From NCBI GenBank assembly GCA_947459455.1, contig CANHEC010000195.1, positions 1 to 5,352 on the forward strand: a DNA stretch of 5,352 nucleotides, read 5' to 3'. The notes under the pieces are model-generated. The model was given only the letters and a program-made list of their open reading frames with translations, was not told the origin of the DNA and ran no database searches. Made by a program: the position numbers and the translations under genes. This DNA comes from Chitinophagaceae bacterium (GTDB lineage: Bacteria > Bacteroidota > Bacteroidia > Chitinophagales > Chitinophagaceae). Position 1 is the first letter of the stretch. Each line of letters begins with the position of its first letter. Positions 1 through 5,352 of the stretch are shown here, piece after piece.

Positions 1-1824
1 GAAGAGCAGGATAAGAAGACCCTGGTGATAAAAGATGTGCCTTATGGCGTGACCGTAAGCAGCCTGATAGACAGTATTACCAAGGCTACCGAGGCCAAGA
101 AGATTCAGGTAAAGAAAGTGACTGACGTGACGGCGGCGGAGGTGCGTATCCTGGTAGAACTGCAGCCCGGTACTTCCACCGATATCGCCATTGATGCGCT
201 ATACGCCTTCACTGACTGTGAGGTGTCTATTTCGCCGAATGCTTGCGTCATCATTGAGCAAAAGCCGCGGTTTGTAACCGTGAGTGAACTGCTGGAGTAT
301 AGTGCTAACCATACGCGGAGCCTACTGGGCAAAGAGCTGGAAATAAAGCTGGCCGAGCTGAACGAGAAATGGCATTATACTTCTTTGGAGAAAATCTTTT
401 TTGAAGAGAAGATTTACAAGGAACTGGAGAAGAAGCACGAAACCTGGGACAAGGTACTGGCGGCGATTGACAAGGCTTTTGCACCGTTTAAGCCCCGGCT
501 GAAGCGAGACATTAGCCGCGAAGACATTGTGAAGCTGACCGAGAAGCCGGTGCGCCGTATTTACAAGCTGGATATAGATGAACTGGATGCGCAGATCAAA
601 GGCATAGAAGCCGATATAGCGCAGGTAGAGTTTGACTTGGCACACCTGACGGACTATACCGTGAAGTACTACGAGAATTTGGTGGCCAAATACGGTAAAG
701 GCAAGGAGCGGAAAACAGAGATCAAACTGTTTGATACGATCCAGGCCCGCCAGGTGGCAGTGGCCAATACCAAGCTTTACGTCAATCGTAGCGAGGGCTT
801 TTTGGGTACCAGCCTCAAGAAAGATGAGTTTGTGACCGAATGTTCCGATCTGGATGATATCATTTGTATTACCCGTCGTGGCATCATGAAGGTGGTACGG
901 GTAAGCGATAAGGTTTTTATCGGCAAAGACATCATTCACGTAGCGGTGTTCAATAAAAATGATGACCGCACTACGTATAACATGGTGTATGTAGATGGTG
1001 CCAGTACCGTCAGCTTCGCCAAGCGTTTTCAGGTGGGCGGCATCACCCGCGATAAAGAGTACGACCTGACCAAAGGCAGCGACCGCAGCAAGGTGCACTA
1101 CCTGACCGTGAACCCCAACGGCGAGGCTGAAGTGGTGAAGGTGGTGCTGAGCCCCAACTGCAGTGCCCGCATCAAAGAGTTCGACTTTTACTTTGAAGAA
1201 TTGGCTATCAAAGGACGCAGCAGCCTGGGCAATCAGGTGACGAAGTATCCCATCAAGTCGGTGAAGTTTAAAGAAGCCGGCCGCTCTACGCTGGAGGGGC
1301 GCCGACTGTGGTACGATGATCAGTTTGGTCGCTTGAATGTGGATGAGAAAGGTACCTACCTCGGCATGTTTGAGGGCGACGATAAAATACTGCTGGTGTA
1401 CACCGACGGCAGCTATGAAGTGACCGACCAGGAACTGACGCAGCGTTTTGAACCCGAAAAGGTATTGCTGATTGAACGCTTCAATCCCGAAGCGGTTATC
1501 ACAGCTGTGTACTACGATGCCGATAAGCTGCAGTTCAATATCAAACGATTTGTGATTGAAACCAGCACCCTCAAAACCAACTTCAAGTTTATAAAAGAAG
1601 GCGAGGGCAACTACCTGGAAGCAGTGACCACCGATGAAGAGCCGGTGCTGCAGCTGAAGATTGGTCGAGGCTCGAATGCCGAAACGCAAAAGCTGAAAGT
1701 AAGCACCCTCGTAGATGTGATGGGCTGGAAAGCGGTGGGCAACAAACTGGTAGATAAAAAAGCGGTTGAAATGCAATGGGACCGACCTGCGCCCCCCAGC
1801 ACACAAACCGAACTGTTTGAATGA
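1..1824 (+). CDS. parC: DNA topoisomerase IV subunit A (ParC-like), 5'-truncated by window edge
   Basis: The A subunit of a type IIA topoisomerase cuts and rejoins duplex DNA, working with a GyrB/ParE-type ATPase to decatenate and relax the chromosome. The frame is open from base 1, so the GTG at 25 is an internal valine and not the start. The visible 607 residues cover the end of the breakage-reunion domain, a charged helical tower/coiled-coil stretch (about residues 100-255) and a C-terminal DNA-wrapping beta-propeller-like domain from about residue 266 (GFLGTSLKKDEF). Roughly the first 300 residues, with the winged helix and active-site tyrosine, lie outside the window. The C-terminal domain has no canonical GyrA box (QRRGGKG-like). 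The nearest equivalents are KGRSSLGNQVTKYP at 404-417 and LEGRRLWYDDQFGRLN at 431-446. This favours the Bacteroidota topoisomerase IV A subunit over gyrase A, although databases often label it 'DNA gyrase/topoisomerase IV subunit A'. The family is certain; the ParC assignment is likely. Confidence 0.93.
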   Translation, partial: EEQDKKTLVIKDVPYGVTVSSLIDSITKATEAKKIQVKKVTDVTAAEVRILVELQPGTSTDIAIDALYAFTDCEVSISPNACVIIEQKPRFVTVSELLEYSANHTRSLLGKELEIKLAELNEKWHYTSLEKIFFEEKIYKELEKKHETWDKVLAAIDKAFAPFKPRLKRDISREDIVKLTEKPVRRIYKLDIDELDAQIKGIEADIAQVEFDLAHLTDYTVKYYENLVAKYGKGKERKTEIKLFDTIQARQVAVANTKLYVNRSEGFLGTSLKKDEFVTECSDLDDIICITRRGIMKVVRVSDKVFIGKDIIHVAVFNKNDDRTTYNMVYVDGASTVSFAKRFQVGGITRDKEYDLTKGSDRSKVHYLTVNPNGEAEVVKVVLSPNCSARIKEFDFYFEELAIKGRSSLGNQVTKYPIKSVKFKEAGRSTLEGRRLWYDDQFGRLNVDEKGTYLGMFEGDDKILLVYTDGSYEVTDQELTQRFEPEKVLLIERFNPEAVITAVYYDADKLQFNIKRFVIETSTLKTNFKFIKEGEGNYLEAVTTDEEPVLQLKIGRGSNAETQKLKVSTLVDVMGWKAVGNKLVDKKAVEMQWDRPAPPSTQTELFE

Positions 1825-2591
1825 GTGCGGCTTTCCGATACCTCGGTCGTCCGATGAATGGGCCTGCCCGGCGCATCGTGTCGCTGGTGCCCTCGCTTAC
1901 GGAGTGGCTGTACGATCTGGGACTGGAAGAGGAAGTAGTGAGCATCACCAAGTTTTGTGTACACCCGGCGCATTGGCACCAGACTAAGCCACGGGTAGGG
2001 GGTACCAAACAGGTAGATGTACAGCGGGTGCTGGCATTGGCACCAGACTTAGTCATTGCCAGCAAGGAGGAAAACGTCCGGGAGCAGGTGGAAGCCCTGG
2101 CCGCGGCAGTGCCGGTACTGCTGACCGATGTTCAAAATTTTGGCGATGCCCTGGCCGTGAATGCTGAGATAGGCCATGCTACAGGCCGGCACCGGCAAGC
2201 TGATGAGTTGAATACTGCCATTGCCAACAGTTTCCTCGGTTTTCCGCTGGCACCGGTGGGCAGGGCCCTGTACCTTATTTGGCGAAAGCCGTACATGACC
2301 ATCGGGTCCGACACCTATATCCACCATATGCTGAGCCTGGCTGGTTTCAGCAATGTGGCTGGCCACAGCACCCGCTACCCGGAAGTGACAGTGGCGCAAA
2401 TGCAGGCCTGGCAGCCCGACTGGGTGCTGCTGAGCAGCGAGCCCTACCCGTTTCGGGAAAAGCATTTGCAGGAATTGCAGCACTTATTGCCACAGGCACG
2501 GGTACGGCTGGTAGACGGGGAAATGTTTAGCTGGTATGGCAGCCGGATGAAGGAGGCCGCTGCCTATTTTAGCAGCCTGCGGACAGGGTAG
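1821..2591 (+). CDS. Helical backbone metal receptor / cobalamin-binding (BtuF-like) protein without signal peptide
   Basis: This 256-residue protein resembles the periplasmic-binding-protein type 2 / BtuF fold (Peripla_BP_2), which binds corrinoids, haem or iron chelates for ABC importers. Visible motifs are RIVSLVPSLTEWLYDLG (18-34), ITKFCVHP (42-49), RVGGTKQVD (58-66), APDLVIASKEEN (74-85), YLIWRKPYMTIGSDTYIHHML (151-171), LLSSEPYPF (203-211) and DGEMFSWYGSRM (232-243). There is no hydrophobic signal sequence or lipobox, so the product is probably cytoplasmic, and no permease or ATPase gene is next to it. The ATG at 1821 overlaps the parC stop (ATGA), which suggests translational coupling. 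A second in-frame ATG at 1854 (residue 12) would begin just before the conserved RIVSLVPS core and may be the real start; neither has a clear Shine-Dalgarno sequence. The ligand is not determined. C46 and H48 are possible metal ligands by inference only. Confidence 0.85.
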   Translation: MSAAFRYLGRPMNGPARRIVSLVPSLTEWLYDLGLEEEVVSITKFCVHPAHWHQTKPRVGGTKQVDVQRVLALAPDLVIASKEENVREQVEALAAAVPVLLTDVQNFGDALAVNAEIGHATGRHRQADELNTAIANSFLGFPLAPVGRALYLIWRKPYMTIGSDTYIHHMLSLAGFSNVAGHSTRYPEVTVAQMQAWQPDWVLLSSEPYPFREKHLQELQHLLPQARVRLVDGEMFSWYGSRMKEAAAYFSSLRTG

Positions 2592-2650
2592 CTGCTGGCT
2601 GGCGCCGTTTGGTGCAGGTTGTTTACTTTTACCCGCTTCAATTTTCGATT

Positions 2651-3586
2651 ATGAGCAACAGAGAAGAAAAGCACCTGGAAGAGTTTGAACGGCGGTTGTC
2701 GGGAGATGACCTGGCGCCTGCGGCCGATGAGGCCCAGCGGGTATCCTGGTTCAAGCGCAAAAACAAGGGCATCACTACTTCTACATCCGAAAAGAAAGAG
2801 ACCCCCGACGGCTTATGGGTAATGTGCCCCAGCTGTAAGCATACCGGCACTGTACAGGAGCTGAAGGATAATTTGTTTGTGTGCCCCAGCTGCAACTACC
2901 ACCATCGTATTGGCAGCGAAGAATACTTCAATTTCCTGTACGACGACCAGCAGTACACCCGGCTGTTCGATAATATCCTGAGCAAGGATTTTCTCGGCTT
3001 CACTGATTTGAAGCCTTATGGCAAGCGGCTGGAGGAAACGATTTCGAAGACCGGCCTGAAGGACAGCATGAGCGTGGCCGTGGGCAAAGTAGGAGGCTTC
3101 GATCTGGTGATTGCCTGCATGGACTTTGAGTTCATCGGCGGTAGCCTCGGAAGCGTAATGGGTGAAAAAATTTGCCGGGCCGCCGATTACTCTCTGGAGC
3201 ATCGCATTCCGCTGATGATTGTGAGCAAAAGCGGTGGTGCCCGTATGATGGAAAGCGCTTTTAGCCTGATGCAGCTGCCCAAAACGCTGGGCCGACTGGC
3301 GCTGTTGGCCGATGCCAAAATTCCTTACATCAGCCTCTGTACCGACCCCACTTTTGGTGGTACCACTGCATCCTTCAGCATGGTGGGCGATGTGATCATT
3401 GCCGAACCAAAAGCGCTGATCGGATTTGCCGGCCCGCGGGTCATCAAGGAAACAATTAAAAAAGATCTGCCGAAAGGCTTTCAAACTTCAGAGTTTGTGA
3501 TGGACAAGGGATTCCTGGATTTCATTGTCGATCGCAAAGATCTGAAAGCCAAACTGACGCAACTGCTCGACTTGTTTCAGCACTAA
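2651..3586 (+). CDS. accD: Acetyl-CoA carboxylase carboxyltransferase subunit beta
   Basis: AccD pairs with AccA to move the carboxyl group from carboxybiotin to acetyl-CoA, giving malonyl-CoA, the first committed step of fatty-acid synthesis in the cytoplasm. The 311-residue product carries the beta-subunit zinc finger: C59-P-S-C62 and C78-P-S-C81. The crotonase-like carboxyltransferase core follows, with FIGGSLGSVMGEK (161-173), SGGARMMES (194-202), TDPTFGGTTASF (231-242) and AEPKALIGFAGPRVI (251-265). The glycine pairs in SGGAR and FGGTT are the expected oxyanion-hole elements. ATG 2651 is chosen because it is the only in-frame ATG ahead of the family core; an in-frame TTG at 2609 would add 14 residues and looks unlikely. 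The family usually starts at the SWFKR segment, here at residues 32-36 and preceded by valine (GTA), so the protein has about 30 extra acidic N-terminal residues. The gene follows its upstream neighbour by 59 bases; accA is not in the window. Confidence 0.97.
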   Translation: MSNREEKHLEEFERRLSGDDLAPAADEAQRVSWFKRKNKGITTSTSEKKETPDGLWVMCPSCKHTGTVQELKDNLFVCPSCNYHHRIGSEEYFNFLYDDQQYTRLFDNILSKDFLGFTDLKPYGKRLEETISKTGLKDSMSVAVGKVGGFDLVIACMDFEFIGGSLGSVMGEKICRAADYSLEHRIPLMIVSKSGGARMMESAFSLMQLPKTLGRLALLADAKIPYISLCTDPTFGGTTASFSMVGDVIIAEPKALIGFAGPRVIKETIKKDLPKGFQTSEFVMDKGFLDFIVDRKDLKAKLTQLLDLFQH

Positions 3587-3596
3587 GGCGTCGAGA

Positions 3597-3601
3597 GAGG
3601 T
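3597..3601 (+). promoter_or_regulatory. Shine-Dalgarno sequence of smpB
   Basis: GAGGT lies 6 bases before the ATG at 3608, inside the 21-base gap after accD. It matches the usual 16S anti-Shine-Dalgarno core and supports that start. It is the clearest ribosome-binding site in the window; the other + strand starts have none as good, as is common in Bacteroidota. Confidence 0.5.
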
Positions 3602-3607
3602 GCATAC

Positions 3608-4042
3608 ATGATCATTAACAACAAGCAGGCATATCACGAGTATTTCATTGAGCAGAGCTTTGTGGCCGGGTTGGTGCTTTCGGGCACCGAGGTAAAATCG
3701 CTGCGGGCCGGAAAAGCCAGTTTCAATGATGCCTATTGCTTTTTTCACAAAGGCGAGCTTTTCATTAAGAGCCTGCACATCAGCGAGTACAAGCTGGGTA
3801 CCATTTACAATCATTTGCCCACGCAAGAGCGAAAACTGCTACTCACCAAAAAAGAGCTGCGCAAGCTGGAAGGAAAAATGAAGGAAAAGGGCTACACCAT
3901 TGTGCCGCTGAAAATCTTCTTTGCCGAATCGGGCTATGCCAAAATAGAAATAGGGCTGGGGAAGGGCAAGAAGCTGCACGATAAGCGGGAAACCATTAAG
4001 CAGCGGGATGCCGACAGAGAGCTACGCCGCATTGTAAAATAG
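3608..4042 (+). CDS. smpB: SsrA-binding protein SmpB (trans-translation)
   Basis: SmpB binds tmRNA (ssrA) and brings it to stalled ribosomes, where its C-terminal tail occupies the empty mRNA channel so that the incomplete protein is tagged and the ribosome freed. The 144 residues match the family's normal length. Visible signatures are the N-terminal AYHEYFIEQSFVAGLVLSGT (8-27), which runs into EVKSLRAGK (28-36); the RNA-binding beta-barrel strands HISEYKLG (57-64); RKLLLTKKELRKL (75-87); the segment YTIVPLKIFF (96-105); and GKGKKLHDKRETIK (118-131) leading into a basic tail rich in Arg and Lys (RDADRELRRIVK) of the type that becomes helical in the ribosome. The start is supported by GAGGT six bases upstream. 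The gene is 21 bases after accD and one base before the next gene, so co-transcription is likely. The tmRNA gene itself is not in this window. Confidence 0.98.
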   Translation: MIINNKQAYHEYFIEQSFVAGLVLSGTEVKSLRAGKASFNDAYCFFHKGELFIKSLHISEYKLGTIYNHLPTQERKLLLTKKELRKLEGKMKEKGYTIVPLKIFFAESGYAKIEIGLGKGKKLHDKRETIKQRDADRELRRIVK

Positions 4043-4043
4043 C

Positions 4044-4847
4044 ATGAAAGCCAGGGCCGCCGGGATGCTGATGGCCCTGCTGGGCGCTGCCTGCAGTTCG
4101 TCGTACCGCCTACAGTTACCCACCGCCTCCGACGATTATTCCTGGTCGGGTAGCAGCTTTTACGCAAAGGCGAGTGCCATGCACTGGCAGCAGCGAGATT
4201 CCATGGCCCTTGATTGGTTTAGCCGCGGGCAGGTGCCTCATTTCTGGCGCCGTTTTCAAGCTGTAAAGATTATCGGGCGGGATAGTAGTGGTCAGGCGGT
4301 GATCATCCGATTGCGGGTGTCGCCCGATTATCTGGTGCTGGGCCACGATGCCGATTGGGCACGGGTGCCCATCACACCCATGGCTGCGCAGCAAATGATG
4401 GACAATGTGGGCGCAGTGTTTCCCACCAGTTTGATCGTTGACAGCATTTGGAGCCAGGCAAAACTGAGATTGGCGCCGCTGCCGATGTACGCCCACCGCG
4501 ATAGCGGGGCTGCCATGTATGCACATCACCTGATGATCGAAGGACAGCGGAGTGAGCAGCCGGGCCTGATAGCCGGTATCAAAAAAGATGTGGTGACCAC
4601 TTCCAAACTATTGCAGCGCCCCCGCCGGGTAGCTATTTACGGCTGGCACATGCCCAATGGTCGACCGATACAGCCAGTATATGAGGGACACGTCAATTGG
4701 TATGTAGACTATAGCCACGGCATTCGCTTCGTGCTGAATGAAGTAAGGCTGAATGGCCGCCGGCGTATGCTGAACGATCTGTTGGCTGACAGTCGCTATC
4801 GGCACCTGCTGAGCCGCGAAGACAGCAGTCGATATATTCGGTACTGA
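4044..4847 (+). CDS. Conserved-looking exported or lipid-anchored protein of unknown function
   Basis: I do not recognise a named function. The 267-residue product begins MKARAAGMLMALLGAACSSS: a short basic end, a hydrophobic core (about 8-16) and Cys17 followed by serines, as in a lipoprotein. The lipobox is not canonical, with Gly at -3 where Leu is usual. The mature part has no membrane segment. The N-terminal quarter (30-75) is rich in Trp and aromatic residues. The centre contains SPDYLVLGHDADWARVPITP (93-112), then AQQMMDNVGAVFPTSLIVD (115-133) and LRLAPLPM (141-148). The C-terminal half has GLIAGIKKDVV (174-184), VAIYGWH (196-202), NGRPIQP (205-211) and GHVNWYVDYSHGIR (215-228). His202, His216, Asp222 and His225 lie close together and could be functional or metal-binding, by inference. 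From memory, related sequences with this C-terminal pattern occur in several phyla as hypothetical proteins. ATG 4044 follows the smpB stop by one base. The gene ends in tandem stops (TGATGA) just before the terminator. Confidence 0.85.
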   Translation: MKARAAGMLMALLGAACSSSYRLQLPTASDDYSWSGSSFYAKASAMHWQQRDSMALDWFSRGQVPHFWRRFQAVKIIGRDSSGQAVIIRLRVSPDYLVLGHDADWARVPITPMAAQQMMDNVGAVFPTSLIVDSIWSQAKLRLAPLPMYAHRDSGAAMYAHHLMIEGQRSEQPGLIAGIKKDVVTTSKLLQRPRRVAIYGWHMPNGRPIQPVYEGHVNWYVDYSHGIRFVLNEVRLNGRRRMLNDLLADSRYRHLLSREDSSRYIRY

Positions 4848-4858
4848 TGACAGTAAAC

Positions 4859-4893
4859 AAAAAAAGACCCGCTGTATCAGCGGGTCTTTTTTT
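4859..4893. terminator. Bidirectional intrinsic terminator between converging genes
   Basis: A perfect inverted repeat: seven A (4859-4865), GACCCGCTG (4866-4874), loop TAT (4875-4877), CAGCGGGTC (4878-4886) and seven T (4887-4893). The GC-rich stem is 9 bp and the A/T flanks can extend it to 16 bp. Both strands read as a stem followed by a U-run, so it can end the + strand operon (stop at 4847, 12 bases before) and the - strand receptor gene (stop at 4914, 21 bases away). Confidence 0.95.
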
Positions 4894-4913
4894 ATGCAAA
4901 GCAGCGAGCTGCC

Positions 4914-5352
4914 TTAGTTGAAGATGTAGCGAACACCAATCTGCATAGCCCAGGTGCTTGCCACCGAACGGTTCTTGATGAAAGGTGTGGTAGGCAGCTG
5001 ACCATTTACAACTTGCATCCGATAGGTTGGCTGACCTGCAGCATTGGCGCCAGCAAAAGTCAACGGCATGTTATTGAGAATTCGGTTATCGCGAAGACCC
5101 CAATCACGGTTCAGCATGTTGGTAAAGTTCAAGATGTCGATGGTGAGGCGCAGGGTATTGCGATTCTTACCAATGTTTTTGAAAAAGTCTTGCTGGATGT
5201 TCAGGTCGAGCTGGTGACGCCAAGGAAAAACAGCGCCGTTTCGCTCGGCGTATTGACCACGACAACGGTCCAGGTAGCGGTTGTTGGTGATAAACTGGTC
5301 CAATGCAGCCCACTGCTGGTCAACAGTAAACGGCGTGGCACCTGTAATCGGA
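4914..5352 (-). CDS. TonB-dependent receptor, C-terminal part (5' end beyond right edge)
   Basis: This is the C-terminal end of an outer-membrane beta-barrel receptor that imports large substrates using TonB/ExbB/ExbD energy. The frame is open to the window edge, so the TTG at 5303 is an internal leucine; 145 residues are visible. The signature is that of Oar / carboxypeptidase-regulatory-like receptors of Bacteroidota: an ERNGAVFPWRHQLDLNIQQD segment followed by amphipathic strands (TLRLTIDILNFTNMLNRDWG) and a final strand, MQIGVRYIFN. The last strand ends with Phe then Asn, near the C-terminal aromatic residue that the BAM machinery recognises. The plug domain, TonB box and N-terminal carboxypeptidase-regulatory domain would lie to the right of the window. 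The substrate cannot be told from this part. The gene converges on the + strand operon and shares its terminator. Confidence 0.92.
   Translation of the reverse strand, partial: PITGATPFTVDQQWAALDQFITNNRYLDRCRGQYAERNGAVFPWRHQLDLNIQQDFFKNIGKNRNTLRLTIDILNFTNMLNRDWGLRDNRILNNMPLTFAGANAAGQPTYRMQVVNGQLPTTPFIKNRSVASTWAMQIGVRYIFN

Noticed and set aside
25..27. GTG as a start codon of the first gene
   Set aside because: The frame continues open to base 1 and the family has about 300 more N-terminal residues, so this is an internal valine.
322..1806. A 494-codon open frame on the - strand opposite the topoisomerase gene
   Set aside because: It lies wholly antisense to a well-recognised gene, has low-complexity His/Leu/Phe-rich content expected from the reverse of a codon-biased frame, and matches no family I know.
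2571..2615. Short inverted repeats after the receptor-like gene (AGCAGC/GCTGCT and GCGCC/GGTGC)
   Set aside because: Stems are only 5-6 bp, one includes a G-U pair, and no T-run follows, so neither supports a terminator.
2624..2631. TACTTTTA, resembling the Bacteroidota -7 promoter element (TAnnTTTG), 20 bases before the accD start
   Set aside because: The last base differs, and the only TTTG upstream (2608-2611) is 12 bases away, well short of the usual spacing of about 19-21. Not strong enough to call a promoter.
2813..3484. A 223-codon - strand open frame opposite accD
   Set aside because: It is antisense to the conserved AccD core and has the composition of a shadow frame.
5301..5303. 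TTG (- strand) as the start of a small 129-residue protein
   Set aside because: The frame continues open to the window edge and the sequence is the C-terminal barrel of a much longer TonB-dependent receptor.
1..5352. Mobile element, CRISPR array, tRNA or tmRNA gene, or defence system
   Set aside because: No direct repeat series, transposase-like product, tRNA cloverleaf or tmRNA-like sequence was seen; genes fill almost the whole window and all but one have recognised families.

Overview
The window looks like ordinary chromosomal DNA from a member of the Bacteroidota, probably close to the Chitinophagaceae. Three things point there: the topoisomerase A-subunit type (no canonical GyrA box), a TonB-dependent receptor C-terminus of the Oar / carboxypeptidase-regulatory-like kind, and weak or absent Shine-Dalgarno sequences at most starts. 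The lineage is inferred from protein resemblance, not from a marker gene. Base composition is even and moderately GC-rich, with no visible boundary that would suggest transferred DNA.

From left to right on the + strand: the C-terminal two thirds of a topoisomerase IV A subunit (parC-like, cut by the left edge, 1-1824); a helical-backbone metal/cobalamin-receptor-like protein without signal peptide, overlapping the parC stop by 4 bases (1821-2591); the acetyl-CoA carboxylase carboxyltransferase beta subunit accD (2651-3586); the trans-translation factor smpB (3608-4042); and a probable exported or lipid-anchored protein of unknown function starting one base after the smpB stop (4044-4847). A strong bidirectional hairpin terminator (4859-4893) follows. 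Converging on it from the right, on the - strand, is the C-terminal end of a TonB-dependent outer-membrane receptor, cut by the right edge (4914-5352).

The five + strand genes have gaps of -4, 59, 21 and 1 bases and no visible internal terminator, so they may be one transcription unit ending at 4859-4893. Their jobs (chromosome decatenation, possible corrinoid/metal binding, fatty-acid precursor synthesis, ribosome rescue, unknown envelope protein) do not form a pathway. They look like a cluster of growth-related housekeeping genes. No RNA gene, mobile element, CRISPR array or defence system is visible, and no stretch over 300 bases lacks a gene. The points most worth a second look are the unknown exported protein with its His/Asp-rich conserved-looking C-terminal motif, the signal-less receptor-like protein, and the N-terminal extension of AccD.
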